Assembly: GCA_037178675.1 (NCBI GenBank) | Contig: JAYMGJ010000036.1 | Location: 62,001-126,000, forward strand | Length of the DNA: 64,000 nucleotides | Reading direction: 5' to 3' | Origin: Scleroderma bovista | Lineage: Eukaryota; Basidiomycota; Agaricomycetes; Boletales; Sclerodermataceae | Shown: positions 1-10,792 of the stretch, piece by piece | Position numbering within the stretch: position 1 is the stretch's first letter | Layout of the letters: each line of letters starts with the position of its first letter | The notes under the pieces: generated by a model | The model's input: only the letters and a program-made list of their open reading frames with translations | Database searches by the model: none | Told to the model about the DNA's origin: nothing | Position numbers and translations under genes: made by a program

Positions 1-5
1 CCTAG

Positions 6-454
6 CTAGCAGGGGCCCCTGTGGCCCAACTTACCCCCGGTGCACAAATGCCCTGCCGGCAGGATTATAGATCCCCCAGAATGTCCCGGTTTGCCTGTGG
101 GTCGCGCACCTGATCTGATTACTGCCTGATTGTCGGCAAATATCGTTTCTGGGAAAGTTGTCTCATTTCTTGTCGACAGAAGTTGGGCTGCGAGGGTTAA
201 TCCGACCGCCTCAGCTTCGATCACTGTGTGTTCAGTGTCGTCTCCTAGATTGCATCCATTGCAGTGTTGCTACGTGTTTGAAGTCTACTTAGAGGGATGG
301 TGCTGGATCCATCAGTGAACACCATGGTTCGGGTGTTATCTGGAACTCTGTGATGGAGCTGGCTATAGAGGTGGTGAATGGAGTGCGTGAGTCTGGGTGG
401 GTGGGGCATTGGTGTATGGTTTTTATTGTCCTTGAATTCACTGTGAGACTCCAC
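6..454 (-). pseudogene. RNase H remnant of a LINE-type retrotransposon
   Basis: Reading the minus strand from 454 towards 6, a piece with VFTDGSS (first catalytic Asp region of RNase H) is followed, in other frames, by AEAVGLTLAAQLLSTR and FADNQAVIRSG. These match the order of the RNase H domain that ends many fungal non-LTR polyproteins: D in TDGS, E in the EAE helix, D in DNQ. The pieces lie in different frames, so the domain is broken by at least two frameshifts. It is truncated by the window edge or by decay. Family assignment is from motif order only. Confidence 0.45.
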
Positions 455-1990
455 ATCATGATATGGAGGGCCGATTGGTGGCGCTTTACCTGCCCTCGCT
501 TAAGGGTGACGTTACCATCTATCGGTGTGTGGCACGCTGTCTGGAATTGCTGGCAGAGAAAAACCGGCTAAAAACAATGAATGAGACAAATTTGAGGGAG
601 TGGAGACTCACGGGTCAGGACATGAGGATCACCAGGTAATGCGGCCATTCGGAACTACTTCGTGTGATATGCAGTGCAGATGCTATGGAACTGTAACCCT
701 TCAAAAAATCTGTGAAGTAAATATTCTTGAATGCTCGATTTAGGTTACTTTTCCGAGTGTATAGCAGTAAATCAACTCGATAATGGTAGCTACTACATAG
801 CACATGCATTTCCACTAATTCTCACCGTTGCACTTGGGTGACAGGACTGCCATCGTGGTCGTGCGCTAAGGCAGCCTGTGTTGGGACGTGGGGCCATCAT
901 CGTGCTGATGGCGGCCGTGGCCGTGGCAGTCGACTTGCTGTAGTATGGGGCCGTAGTCACAGACGTGCTGGAGTGGTGGGGTCCGCTGTTGTCCAGGTGG
1001 TGGTGGTGGTGGTGGTGGTACCTGTTGTCGCCGCAGAAAACGGCCAGTGCAGCCAGTGTTGACAAATATGCTGATGCTAATCAGAAAATGTCCGCCAAGT
1101 TCCTGAGCTATTATAGCGTAGTGACCTCAGCAAGTCTAGTCCCGTTCCCGTTCCCGTTCCCATCCCATTCACCACTGCTTCCACATTTACCACCACGGAC
1201 AACAACAGCCACCACTACCGGTACTGGGACAACAACGGACCTACCATCCAGCGCATCGATGGCCACCACCAGAACCAGCTCGTCAAGCTGCAGGAACATC
1301 CCGGCAGCAAGCATCCAGCCGAGCGGAAGCCCAGGCATAGTTTAGTGGACTTTTCTTCCGAACGACAACAGTCTACACCATCTCGTGCGCCCTCACAGTC
1401 GCACGTCACTCATTTGAACCCACCCACCTCTCCCATTTAAGCCATGTAGTAGTTTACTTACACTGGCCTATAATGTCACCTTATCATCCAGACCATCCAT
1501 AACTGCAGTGAGACCTATAGACAACCAGGTGGCCCGCCCACCCAGCGGCTCCACCTTCCTTGTCCCCGCCAAGCTAATTCTCAGCTCAGCCCAACCAACA
1601 TAGGTCGCACACAGCCCACACCTGCGAGAGACGAGGCTGGAGCAACCTTTTTGCAACTAACAATGAGCATGATGGTCCTGCCATCCCAGCAAAACTAACT
1701 ACTGCCCACCTTTGGTGACGCCCAGCATCAAAGGCTCCTCCTTCACTGCACAGCAGCATTTCCAAGCAGAATTAGTAGAATTGCATGTAGTAGATACTAT
1801 CATTGAATTGATTTACGGCTATACACTTGGAAATGTAACCTAGTGTAAATTGCACATTCATGCACACCTAAACGTGCATGTGAGCTTACCTACATAACCA
1901 TGCATTCAAGGATATTTACTTCGCGGATTTTTTTATGTTACAGTTCCATATGCTGCTGCTGTGAAGTCAAAAAAATAGTCAGCAGCTCCC
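455..1990. other. No gene recognised; low-complexity sequence
   Basis: No reading frame here resembles a known domain. The stretch holds a TGG trinucleotide run near 996-1019 and a Pro/Thr/Ser-rich open frame at 965-1345 that owes its composition to simple repeats (CCCGTT and ACCACC motifs). I see no convincing splice pattern or coding bias. Confidence 0.5.
996..1019. repeat. (TGG)n microsatellite
   Basis: Eight consecutive TGG units are followed by TACC. A similar but imperfect TGG-rich stretch occurs at about 12090-12180. Confidence 0.9.
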
Positions 1991-2075
1991 AGAACTCCAC
2001 ACGATCTAGGGGTTGCATTGACTCCGACTGTGCACCCACGGAGTACCGCTCCCTACGTTTCGCTGATAGGCACTG

Positions 2076-2760
2076 TTGCATTCGCGTGCGCTTGAAAACT
2101 CCCGGGATCAACCAAATTTACCCTGTACATCCGCCCAGAGGACGTCCAAGGCGACCACACTCGCTCCGCATCTCGAGTATGACCTCCGTATCAATTTGGA
2201 GGAGGGCGCAAGCCCTCCGCTGGGTACTGTGTATTCCCTCTCCAAAACTGAATTAGAGGCGCTCCGAACTTTCTTCAATGAGCATCTTTCATACGGCTTC
2301 ATCCAACAGTCGACCTCTGCTCATGGAGCCCCTGTCTTTTATGTCCATAAAAACGATGGATCACTCCGCCTTTGCGTTGATTACCGAATACAGAAAAAAA
2401 TATTGAAAAAAGACCGCTACCCATTTCCCTTGATTTCAGATCTACTTGAATCTCCTAGCAAGGCTAAAATCTACTCCAAGATTGATCTCCGCTATGCGTA
2501 CCATTTGGTCTGCATCGCTGAAGGAGATGAGTGGAATACTGCGCTCCGCATGCGCTATGGGTCTTTCGAGTGGAACGTCATGCCATTCTGGCTGACCAAT
2601 TCTCCTGTGGCTTTTCAAATATTTTTTAATAGTATCCTCTCTGACATGCTCAATGTCTGCATCATAATCTACTTGGACGACATTCTCATCTACTCTGGAG
2701 ACCTCAAGTCCCATCAAAAGCATGTCCGTGAAGTCCTCCAACGCCTCCGAGAGCATAACC
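2076..2760 (+). pseudogene. Ty3/gypsy reverse transcriptase, copy 1 (truncated)
   Basis: An open frame reads through the palm and fingers of a Ty3/gypsy RT. It shows the YGFIQQS entry segment, VFYVHKNDGSLRLCVDY (motif 1/2), SKIDLRYAY (first catalytic Asp), FWLTNSPVAFQ and IIYLDDILIYS with the YLDD box. The usual motif is FGLTNAP; here Trp and Ser replace Gly and Ala. After about 2760 the frame jumps straight into the segment that normally lies after RNase H, so the RT thumb, connection and RNase H are deleted. Likely a chromovirus, judging from the chromodomain fragment further downstream. The inferred start is not a true N-terminus. Confidence 0.85.
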
Positions 2761-2764
2761 TCTT

Positions 2765-2940
2765 GCCGTTGGGACGTCTACCCAAAAGAGGGGGATGGGG
2801 ACTATTCTCGAGTAAATCTGCACAATCTCCGACCAATGTTCACCCAAGAACAACTTGCGTCCTCCCTCAGGGAAACCATCCTATTAACTCCGGAAATACG
2901 CGCCACTATCCTCATTGACATGGAGAAACACCAAAAATAC
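2765..2940 (+). pseudogene. Gypsy RNase H-integrase linker fragment, copy 1
   Basis: In a second frame the sequence encodes WDVYPKEGDGDYSRVN, LHNLRPMFTQEQLASSL and PEIRATILIDMEKHQKY. Related wording recurs in copy 2 at about 7260-7400. It is the linker that precedes the zinc-binding region of integrase in Agaricomycete gypsy polyproteins. It is interrupted by the palindromic insertion and resumes for about 48 bases at 4038-4085, where the frame ends in a stop. Confidence 0.7.
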
Positions 2941-4028
2941 CAGGCTCCTTCACGCCTCCGCTGGGAGTGAGAGGGGCGCGAGACTTAGTGAAATTCTGAG
3001 TGGATGGATGATTATATAATCGCACGTGGACAATTCAAACCCAGCATAACCTTAATCCCCTCACACTCCCAGCGGGGGCTGCAAGAAAACATTTGTAAAC
3101 AACATCAGCCACACGTCGGACTATGAAATAAAATGGGTTGCAAGACAATAAATCTGGCGCGGTTATATAATAAACCACATGAGGCAGGTGCAGAGCATTA
3201 TCTAATGTCGGAGCACAAATATTCACTAGGAAAACTTTCGAGTAGTATTGACTAGCAAATAATGCTAATGGGGTGTGCACAAAAAAAAAGTACAAAGTAC
3301 AAAGAGAGGACACATGTGTGTATATGATTGAAATGGGGCAAATGAGAAGGCAAGATGGGGCCCGAAAAAAAGTGCACACAAGGGGACTTGAACTGGCACC
3401 TTAGGTAAAAAGAAGAAGGATGTCAACCATTGAACTAAAAGTCCAATAATGTTATTGTCAACAATGCAAATATGACCAAATCGACTACATTTAGTCATAT
3501 TTGCGTTGATGACAAAGATAACAATGCCTTTATGGCTTAATGGTTGATGTCCCTCTTCTTTTTACCTAAGGTGCCAGTTCAAGTCCCCTTGTGTGCAATC
3601 TTTTTAGGCCCCATCTTGCCTTCTCATTTGCCCCATTTCAATCATATACACACATGTGTCCTCTCTTTGTACTTTGTACTTTTTTTTTGTGCACACCCCA
3701 TTAGCATTATTTGCTAGTCAATACTACTCGAAAGTTTTCCTAGTGAATATTTGTGCTCCGACATTAGATAATGCTCTGCACCTGCCTCATGTGGTTTATT
3801 ATATAACCGCGCCAGATTTATTGTCTTGCAACCCATTTTATTTCATAGTCCGACGTGTGGCTGATGTTGTTTACAAATGTTTTCTTGCAGCCCCCGCTGG
3901 GAGTGTGAGGGGATTAAGGTTATGCTGGGTTTGAATTGTCCACGTGCGATTATATAATCATCCATCCACTCAGAATTTCACTAAGTCTCGCGCCCCTCTC
4001 ACTCCCAGCGGAGGCGTGAAGGAGCCTG
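2941..4028. mobile_element. Palindromic (foldback) Mutator-like MITE with 9-bp target duplication
   Basis: The two halves are near-perfect inverted copies, about 540 bp each, meeting near 3485 with almost no spacer. The outer end reads CAGGCTCCTTCACGCCTCCG, matched exactly by the reverse complement of the right end. The 9-base word CAAAAATAC flanks it on both sides (2932-2940 and 4029-4037), a perfect target duplication. Removing the element plus one copy restores the gypsy reading frame (MEKHQKY joined to ILAAEMA). A 9-bp duplication with long inverted repeats is the Mutator-like pattern. There is no transposase; the mirrored 114-aa and 92-aa frames in the arms are probably not genes. Confidence 0.88.
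3526..3605 (+). promoter_or_regulatory. tRNA-like pol III A-box/B-box pair inside the palindrome
   Basis: TGGCTTAATGG at 3533-3543 fits a pol III A box. AGTTCAAGTCC at 3576-3586 fits a B box. They are 32 bases apart, the spacing of a tRNA gene, and a T5 run follows at 3601. The mirror arm carries the same layout on the minus strand with TAGTTCAATGG as A box and a T7 run. Stems do not fold into a clean cloverleaf and there is an internal T run, so this is at most a decayed tRNA or SINE head. Confidence 0.35.
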
Positions 4029-4090
4029 CAAAAATACATCCTCGCAGCTGAGATGGCCATTGCGCAACAGTTCTATGAAGTGTAAAGAAT

Positions 4091-4417
4091 TGAACCTTTA
4101 TGATCAAGCCTACAAGCTTCCGACATTTCCGGAGCGCAGGAAAATTTGGCTCCGGACCTTCGGAAGCACAGGGACTTGGTTCCACCACTAGGAACCCCGG
4201 AAGCAACCTAATCAAACTTTCACATGGTTATGTGCCTATTAATTTTACGTTATATTTTGTGTACCTTTCTTCCGTTACTTCCTTAGCTTAGTCCGAGCTT
4301 ATTTCTGCCCCATATATATATACTCCCTTTACACGTTCTTTTCCCTCAGTCGTCTTGCCTCACTACTGGCAGTTGGCTGAGCTTGGGCGCTACTACCCTT
4401 TACTTAGAATTTTTTCA
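4091..4417 (+). repeat. ~330-bp LTR-like repeat, copy R1
   Basis: It begins TGAACCT and ends TTTTTTCA, so TGAA/TTCA ends. It contains repeated TTCCGGA-type words, a TATATATATACTCCC box near 4313 and a CCCTCAGT-GTCTTGCC-like 3' part. Related copies occur at 7602-7955 and 10793-11108, with a partial one at 11110-11265. The TG...CA ends and TATA box suggest a solo LTR of a small element. No clear target duplication is visible. Confidence 0.6.
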
Positions 4418-4894
4418 TGAAGGCCCCGCAGATGTGAAAATAACAACTTCGCCAGATTTCAAAATAGGTGATCATGTCTATGTGAAAGTAAAATACTTCA
4501 GGTCTAGGCACGCCTCCAAGAAACTGTCTAACAAGAATTTTGGACCCTTCGAAATAATAGAAAAACCTGGATCCCTTTCATTCACGCTGACTCCCTGAAA
4601 CCATAAAGTCCGTGACTTCCCACCCAAGTAATATTCCCCACCGTGTACAAACACTGCCACCTCCGTCGAGATCGACGGAGAAATCGAATGAGGTTGAGGA
4701 AATCCTCGACTCGAAGATTGACAGGAGAAGGCGTCACTGAAAACTCCTCTACCTGGTCTGCTGGGCTGGATACGCCGGTCCCGACGAAGAAACTTCGTGG
4801 CTACTCGCCATGGAGCTTGACCACTCATCCAAACTTGTCACTGGCTACCATGTGAAGTATACAAAGAAACCTGGCCCTTACCAACCCAACTGAC
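4412..4894 (+). pseudogene. Gypsy integrase C-terminus with chromodomain, copy 1
   Basis: Right after R1 the frame reads GPADVKITTSPDFKIGDHVY and KNFGPFEIIEKPGSLSF, the GPY/F module of chromovirus integrases. After a stop and a frameshift it continues with EEILDSKIDRR, LLYLVCWAGY and DEETSWLLAMELDHSSKLV, a recognisable chromodomain. The zinc-binding and DDE core of this copy are missing. Chromodomains of this class target integration to heterochromatin; this copy is dead. Confidence 0.75.
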
Positions 4895-4989
4895 AACTCC
4901 ACCTTATTCTTCCAACTCTGTCATTTGCACAATTCTCAAGTTCAAACCAATTCATTCTAGTCCAGTAGTAGTACAAGAATAAAGCAAAA

Positions 4990-5375
4990 ACAAATAAAAA
5001 ATATGTAAAAGTCTCCATGTGTCCGCTAATCGTCCTCCCCCTCCTCCCCCTCCGGTGTGCCATCTTCATAGTCAGCCTCCACCCCTTCTCCACCTCTTGC
5101 GCCACCGCTGTTATTTTCTTCCGCATCACATTGACAACCCTTCCACAAACTGGTGCTGCATGACCACGCTGATGTGGTCCATGTCAGCAGTCCGCTTCTC
5201 CTCCATTTCTGCGCGTCTCCTCTGCAACTCCAAGTGCTTGCGTTCCAGTTCGAGCCGCTCCCTCTCGATTTCCACCCACTCCCACTCTCTCGCCTCCGAC
5301 GCCCCCATTCGCTTGGTGAGCTGCGCTAGCGTCTGATCAAGCATATGCGCTGTTCCTCCGCCATTTCCTGGGGCA
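4990..5375 (-). pseudogene. Antisense coiled-coil ORF of the gypsy element, copy 1 (C-terminal part)
   Basis: On the strand opposite to pol, a frame entering as GVPQEMAEEQR at about 5370 and continuing from 5344 runs into a strongly charged helix (EREWVEIERERLELERKH-like, many Glu/Arg/Lys heptads). A frameshift near 5130 brings in a basic, then acidic, Gly-rich tail. Copy 2 at 9468-10323 ends with the related GVPKAMAE segment, so both are pieces of one antisense protein of this gypsy family. Function unknown. Confidence 0.5.
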
Positions 5376-6590
5376 CCCCTTCAGTCCACCACAGGTCCGA
5401 TCGTACGCACCTACCTCCGCCCCACTTCTCCATTTAGAACTATGTTCCCACTTTTCTTCCGCTGTTGTTCCTGTATCCGTTCGTACCTTTCTTGTCCCGT
5501 TCCCGTTTTAGTTTAGTCTTTGATTAATGATGTCATCTCTGATCTGTTGTCTCTTATTTCCGTTCCTACTCACCTGTACTCCTCCGCTCTGTAATATAAA
5601 TTCTCCATACATCAAGGGGCTATATCCTCAGTTTGAATATCAGCTTCAATACCTCACACGAACTCCACTCTGTTCTCCCCTGAACTCCTCTTCCTTTTGA
5701 CAACTTCGACTTCTGTCGGACTTCTGTCCCTCTGTCCTCTGAAATATGAGGACGCTGGTATCGCAAGGGCACAGCACATACGCTGAAGCTGAAGTCCTCA
5801 ACAATTCTGCAACCTTCCTGTTACTCGTCAACACACCCCTTTGCTCTTAACTCCGCTCGTGTCGGAGTCCATCGGAGGAAACGGTTCTGACACTGCCCAG
5901 CACTAAATACAATATATTATGAAAGCATTGTGCATATCTAAACATGATTAAACTTCTAGATCATCCATGTCGCTGTGTTCCACGTTCCCTTCACCATCAT
6001 ACCCTCAATTTCAGCCCTTCTGCATGCGGCTGTTTGTGGCGATTTTTGTTTGCCACTTTTTCCTGCACTGCTGCTCTTTTTGTGGTCAACAACTCATTGG
6101 TAGAATTCTTGATAGACTTGGCATGGCCAACCATAGTACTTGAAAATAGGCAGAGTTGGGTCTTGTCCAATCATTCCCATGGCATATGCTTGACATATAG
6201 CACATCAAGGGTGTGCTTTCCCATTTTGGTATATCTCACACTAAGTGAGCTGATAACACACATTTTGAATTGTCCTCACCGGCATCATTCTGACACACAC
6301 AATTCTCAATATTTCTTGGATTAACACAAGGGTGAAGTAGCCCACATGGTCCTTAACTTAATCCACTTTTTTTGATACTTCTTTAGTTGTATTTGGCTGT
6401 ATAATATGCTAAATACTCCAGTCCCAGCCAAAGATTTGTTATCTGTACTTCAATAAGTTGCTCAAAAGTCCTGACACTCATGGCTGATATAGCACAATAT
6501 GAAATGTATGTGCTAAAACATCAGCAAGGTGTGACTGAAATTAATGAGTTAAGTGGCTTTGGTGCAAGTGCTTGTGAATGACCATACTCC
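5376..6590. other. Gypsy 3' non-coding sequence and unassigned DNA
   Basis: 5376-5640 is T/C-rich and resembles LTR or 3' untranslated sequence. 5640-6590 has no recognisable domain on either strand; the 126-residue open frame at 5944-6324 is Cys/Leu/His-rich with no homology I can see and is probably chance. Confidence 0.4.
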
Positions 6591-6596
6591 GAAGAC

Positions 6597-7250
6597 ATTG
6601 AGTCCCATCAGAAACACATCCACGAAGTCCTCCGAAGCCTCAAAAAATACAACTTACTTGTAATACGGCAGGAATGTAAGTTCCACACCACCTCCACCGA
6701 ATACCTTGGATTCTGTCTTTCTCCAGATGGACTGTCCATGTCCGCGGAGAAAGTGAAGGACATCAAGTCCTTCCTCGGATTCGCAAACTTCTACCGTCGA
6801 TTCATCCACAACTACTCTGACATTGTCGTTCCTCTCACGCAGCTTACCCACAAGAAATTTCGGTGAATATTGTCTTTCCACCTTCAACCTCCTCCTATCC
6901 TTACCGACTAGGTACCTGACACTCCGCTGATGGTGGAAACGGATGCTTCAGACTACACCATTTCTGGAATTCCCATCACTGCCTCCGATTCGGTCCTCCA
7001 CCCCATCTCATACTTTTCACGCACTCTGTCCACTCCGGAGCTGAATTAGGATTCCAAGCTACTGGCCATCTTCGAGGCCTTTAAGAATTTGTGACACTAT
7101 CTGGAGGGCTCTACCACTCCAGTCCATGTGGTCACTGACCACAAGAACCTGGTGTGTTTCTCCAGCTCGCCATCAAGCCAACCGGTCAGAGTACCTTTCC
7201 CAGTTCACCCTCGCCATCCGTTTCCTCCCTGGATGCCTCTGAGTGAAACA
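6597..7250 (+). pseudogene. Gypsy RT C-terminus and RNase H, copy 2
   Basis: The frame opens with [18 protein letters not shown] and [14 protein letters not shown] (RT thumb), then [20 protein letters not shown] (connection). The RNase H follows with ETDASDYTISG (Asp), a Glu helix LLAIFEAFKNL and HVVTDHKNL (Asp). Stops interrupt it at several places (after KKFR, ILTD, PELN and KNL). Copy 1 lacks exactly this region, so the two may derive from one locus or from sister copies. Confidence 0.75.
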
Positions 7251-7254
7251 AAAT

Positions 7255-7600
7255 TCCCTCACTAGAGACTGGGGCATCTACCCAAAAGAGGTAATAGGTA
7301 TTATGCTTGGGTCAACCCACACAACCTCCGACCAATGTTCATTCAGGAGAAACTCGCGTCCTCCCTTTGGGAAAGAATTCTCCTCACTCCGTAAATATTT
7401 TCTGCCTTTCTCGTCAACGTGGAAAGGGCATCCTCACGGCACTCCCTTCCAATCCTGTCGTGCTCAACCACATGTCTCATCCAATTCTCGGTGGCCAACA
7501 GAGTCTGCGGGTCATTTTTGCCTCAAATATAGCATCTAAGTACTGGATTAATATGATCTCCGCCTTTGTGTCCTCTGCTACAAGCATGATCTGTGAAGAA
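7255..7600 (+). pseudogene. Gypsy RNase H-integrase linker, copy 2
   Basis: Two frames share this stretch. One gives IYPKEV and WVNPHNLRPMFIQEKLASSL; the other continues KGILTALPSNPVVLNHMS and further. Order and wording match copy 1's linker. The segment is cut off by repeat R2. Confidence 0.6.
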
Positions 7601-7601
7601 C

Positions 7602-7955
7602 TGAACCTAGCCTACCTCCTTCCGACATTTCCGGGTCGCGGAAAAACTTGGTTCCGGACTTCCGGAAGCGCAGGGACCTGGTTCCAGCATTCGGAAACAC
7701 CGGAAGCAGCTTAAAATCAAAGTTGCACATGACATATGTTTACTAGTTGTGTGTCATATTTTCGCGTACCTTTTTTTCCATCACCCTGAGCTTATTTTGG
7801 CCCAGATATATACTTTCTTTACACACTCTTTTTCCCTCAGTTGTCTTGCCTTTCTACTTGCAGTTGGTTGAGGTATATTTTCACTCCCACCTACTTAAAA
7901 ACTATACTTATTTTCATAGCTTGGGAAATACTGCCCATAACTTAGAATCTTGTCA
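7602..7955 (+). repeat. ~330-bp LTR-like repeat, copy R2
   Basis: It starts TGAACCTAGCC and ends CTTGTCA. It shares the TTCCGGACTTCCGGAAGC block, the CAGATATATAC box and the CCCTCAGTTGTCTTGCC word with R1 and R3. It interrupts gypsy copy 2 between linker and integrase, the same place where R1 interrupts copy 1. Confidence 0.6.
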
Positions 7956-9060
7956 CAACCATCCACTCTCTGGCCACTTCAGCCAAAACTACACACTGGA
8001 ACTAGTCCGTCGCTATTACACCTAGGCTGGTGTCGGCACCTTTGTAAAGGACTACATAAGTTCCTGTACTCCCTGAGGATGTGCTGAGGTCCCTAGGAAC
8101 AGGCCCTATGGCCTATTAAAACAACTTCTGATCCCCACTGACCCATGGACTTCATCAAGCCACTCCCCTCCTCCGATGGATTTATGTCTATCCTCATCAT
8201 AGTGGACCACCTATCAAAGCAAGAAATATTCATTCTGATGCACGATACCATCACCTTCCGTCCCCCAAGTTTGCTAAGCTCTTCATCGCGCATGTGTTCT
8301 CCAAACACGGACCACCTCTGATAGAGGTTCGGAGTTCGTTTCCCACTTCTTCCACTCGCTTGGAAAAGCACTCGGTATGACCCTGCACTTCACCTCTGGT
8401 TACTACCTAGAAGGAGGTGAACAAAACCCTCAAGCAGTACTGCAAATACCAACAAGACAACTGGGCTGAACACCTCCCACTTGCAGGGTTCGTGTTTAAC
8501 AACTCCCCTAGGGAAACAATTGGGGTCTCACACTTCTTTGCCGATGAAGCTACCACCCTGACTTAACAATCAACTCCGATTGGGTCTCAGCTCCTCTCGA
8601 GCCCAAGAATATACCTCCGACCTCAATGAACTCTATGATTTGCTTTGCCTTGGGATGAACCTTGCGTAAGAGCGTACCAAGGCCCCGCAGATGCAAAAAG
8701 GTCAACTCCGCCGAACTTCAAAATAGGTGACAAAGTGTATATGAAGGCTAAATACTTCTCTCCTCCAAGAAGCTCTCCTCCAAGAACCTTGGAACCTTCG
8801 AGATAATAGCGAAATATGGAACTCTCTCCTTCACCCTCCGACTGCCCGACACTATGAAGTCTGTGCACCCCATTTTCCATGTATGTCAACTCGAGACTTC
8901 CCACCAGATCGACAGGAGAAGGTGCCACTGCCAACTCCTATATTTTTTCTGTACGCTGGTACACATGAAGAAACTCCATAGCTCCTTACCACAGAGCTCT
9001 ACCATGTGTCAGAGCTCGTTGCTGATTTCTATCTGAAGATCCTAGCAAACACAGTCCTCA
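7950..9060 (+). pseudogene. Gypsy integrase with chromodomain remnant, copy 2
   Basis: The zinc-binding region survives as HPLSGHFSQNYTLELVRRYYT. The core survives in pieces: RPYGLLKQL, and SDRGSEFVSHFFHSLGKALG with the second catalytic Asp. The third carboxylate region is scrambled. GPY-type and chromodomain fragments follow (KNLGTFEIIAKYGTLSFTLR, PIFHVCQLE, IDRRRCHCQLLY). Many stops and frameshifts; not functional. Confidence 0.7.
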
Positions 9061-9467
9061 GAAATCTGCTCAAGTCACTCCGCCACCTCCGCCAACCCTC
9101 TCATTCTTTAAGTCCAGATGAATTCTTTGAAGATTATATAATAGTACAAAAGAAAAAAGAAAAAAATGTATATGTTCCTAACAAGTCCGTTATCTCTACT
9201 ATTTATCGTCAGTGCAATTGGTCTCTTCTTCCTCCTCTCCCTCGTCACCCTTCTCTTATTTCTCTATCGCCCTCCGTGCCTCTCTCACGGTCCGTCCGAC
9301 GAACCTTGGACAAACTGAGGCCCACGGAATATCTCCGTGAGTGTTCGCACATCCGCCCATAACCCCTCCTCCTCTTCCAACATCCTCTTTTACACTGTCA
9401 GGCGCTGCCTACACACCTTCTTCCACTGAGCCAACGCCTAGGTAAGCATCCCCAGGGCGTCCCGCTG

Positions 9468-10323
9468 TTATTCCGCCATTGCCTTTGGCACCCCAAATAT
9501 TTCCTCCTCCTCCTCCTCCGTCGTAGTCTTGGGCTTCTTGTGATTTCTATTTCCCCTCAGGGATGTGTTTACATCACTGAGACGTATCCAGGTTGGCCTC
9601 TTCGTGCCCTCCGCTCCGCTCACTTCAAGTCCACTCCCAACTGCCACCGCTTCCACCTTTCCCGCCATGTGCCAGCTGCACGATTTCCATTCTTTCTGGA
9701 AGGGCACGCAGGCCCTGGAATTCGTCTCCGCGCTCGAAACGCACTCCATCGGCGCCTTGAGTGTCTCCCCACACCGCTGACACGGAGCATTCCTTCCCGA
9801 GCTCAATACCGATGATGGTGCTCTCACGCCCGCACTTTTACTGGCCATGACCGCGTTCGCTCCTCCAGCTGTTTTTTCTGTTTTCGCTTGGAAGCGAGTG
9901 CCCGCGCCTCCGCCTCCGCCCTCCACTTCTCCTCGACACGTTTCGCCTCCTCTTTTCGCGCTTCCTCCGCCTTCCGCGTTTCCTCCTCTCTACGAGCTTC
10001 CTCCTCCCTGCACTCCTCCCATTCGCTCCATGCCTGTTTCTCCCTACGGGCCTGTCATAGCTCCCATGGGTCAAATTTCGCACTGCGAACAAGAACGCTC
10101 ACTACTCAGCGCTTTCTTCTTCATCTCCGCCCTTGCTTCCTCCATCTTGCATTGCTTCTCCAGCTCCACATCGGCCCTCACTTCCTCCCTTGTCCTCCAA
10201 AGACTTTGAGCAGGCAGTTTCGTTGTCGTCATCCGGGTCCGATATCAGCTCGTGATCTTCCGCCTGCATACACTCGATGTGTGTTTTGTAGGCTGGAGTT
10301 TGGACGGTGGGTGTAGCAGACAT
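9468..10323 (-). pseudogene. Antisense Cys-rich/coiled-coil ORF of the gypsy element, copy 2
   Basis: Starting at 10323 the minus strand encodes an acidic N-terminus (ELISDPDDDNET), then, after a frameshift, a very basic Arg/Lys helix. A Cys array CQRC...C...C...C (C-x2-C-x9-C-x10-C-x9-C) follows at about 9700-9800, then a tail EEEEEEIFGVPKAMAE. The fragment at 4990-5375 continues from the same GVP.AMAE word. It sits just downstream of pol on the opposite strand in both copies, so it is part of the transposon family, not a chance ORF. The spaced Cys residues could bind zinc; that is inference. Confidence 0.5.
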
Positions 10324-10792
10324 TATGGTGGTAAAAGGACAAGTTTTTTGTTATTGTGGCATGCTCCCAACGTGCCTTTTAAACAGTCTACACGCACAAA
10401 GGCTCTCAACTTGGGCCCTATACGGTCACGACCACGTGACTCTGCACGACCTCTAGACTCAAGTCCGGTTACAATCGGCACATGGCCGACAGTGTATATC
10501 CATCTCCGCTCCAACAACTGACACCCCGTCTCTATAGTATATAGTTTTGCGCCCATGTCTCCGGCTACTGCATGTTCCCGCTCCTGATCGATCTGTTACT
10601 GAATGCCTTTATTCCTCTTCTGGATTAGATATGGTTACTCGGTGCCTATTATGCTTATTGCTGATCTCCGTTCCGTTTTACCTTACTCATCTGGTTTCCA
10701 CCCACAGACTCTTGGCTATGTCTAAAGCTGAGTATTTCCGATCAAACTGTCAAGAACTTAACCCTTCTGTTCACAGACGTAGTACTAGGTTC
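10324..10792. other. Non-coding, probable gypsy 3' sequence
   Basis: No domain is recognisable. A TATAGTATATAG box near 10535 and T/C-rich sequence suggest LTR or untranslated DNA. Confidence 0.3.

Noticed and set aside
3526..3605. A functional tRNA gene
   Set aside because: Box spacing fits, but acceptor and T stems do not pair and a T5 run lies inside the would-be transcript.
3035..3934. Identical 114-aa and 92-aa ORFs on opposite strands in the first palindrome
   Set aside because: They are the same sequence read in the two mirrored arms; hydrophobic, with no domain or start context, so a consequence of the palindrome.
5944..6324. 126-aa ORF as a gene
   Set aside because: No homology, no intron pattern, low-complexity His/Leu/Cys content.
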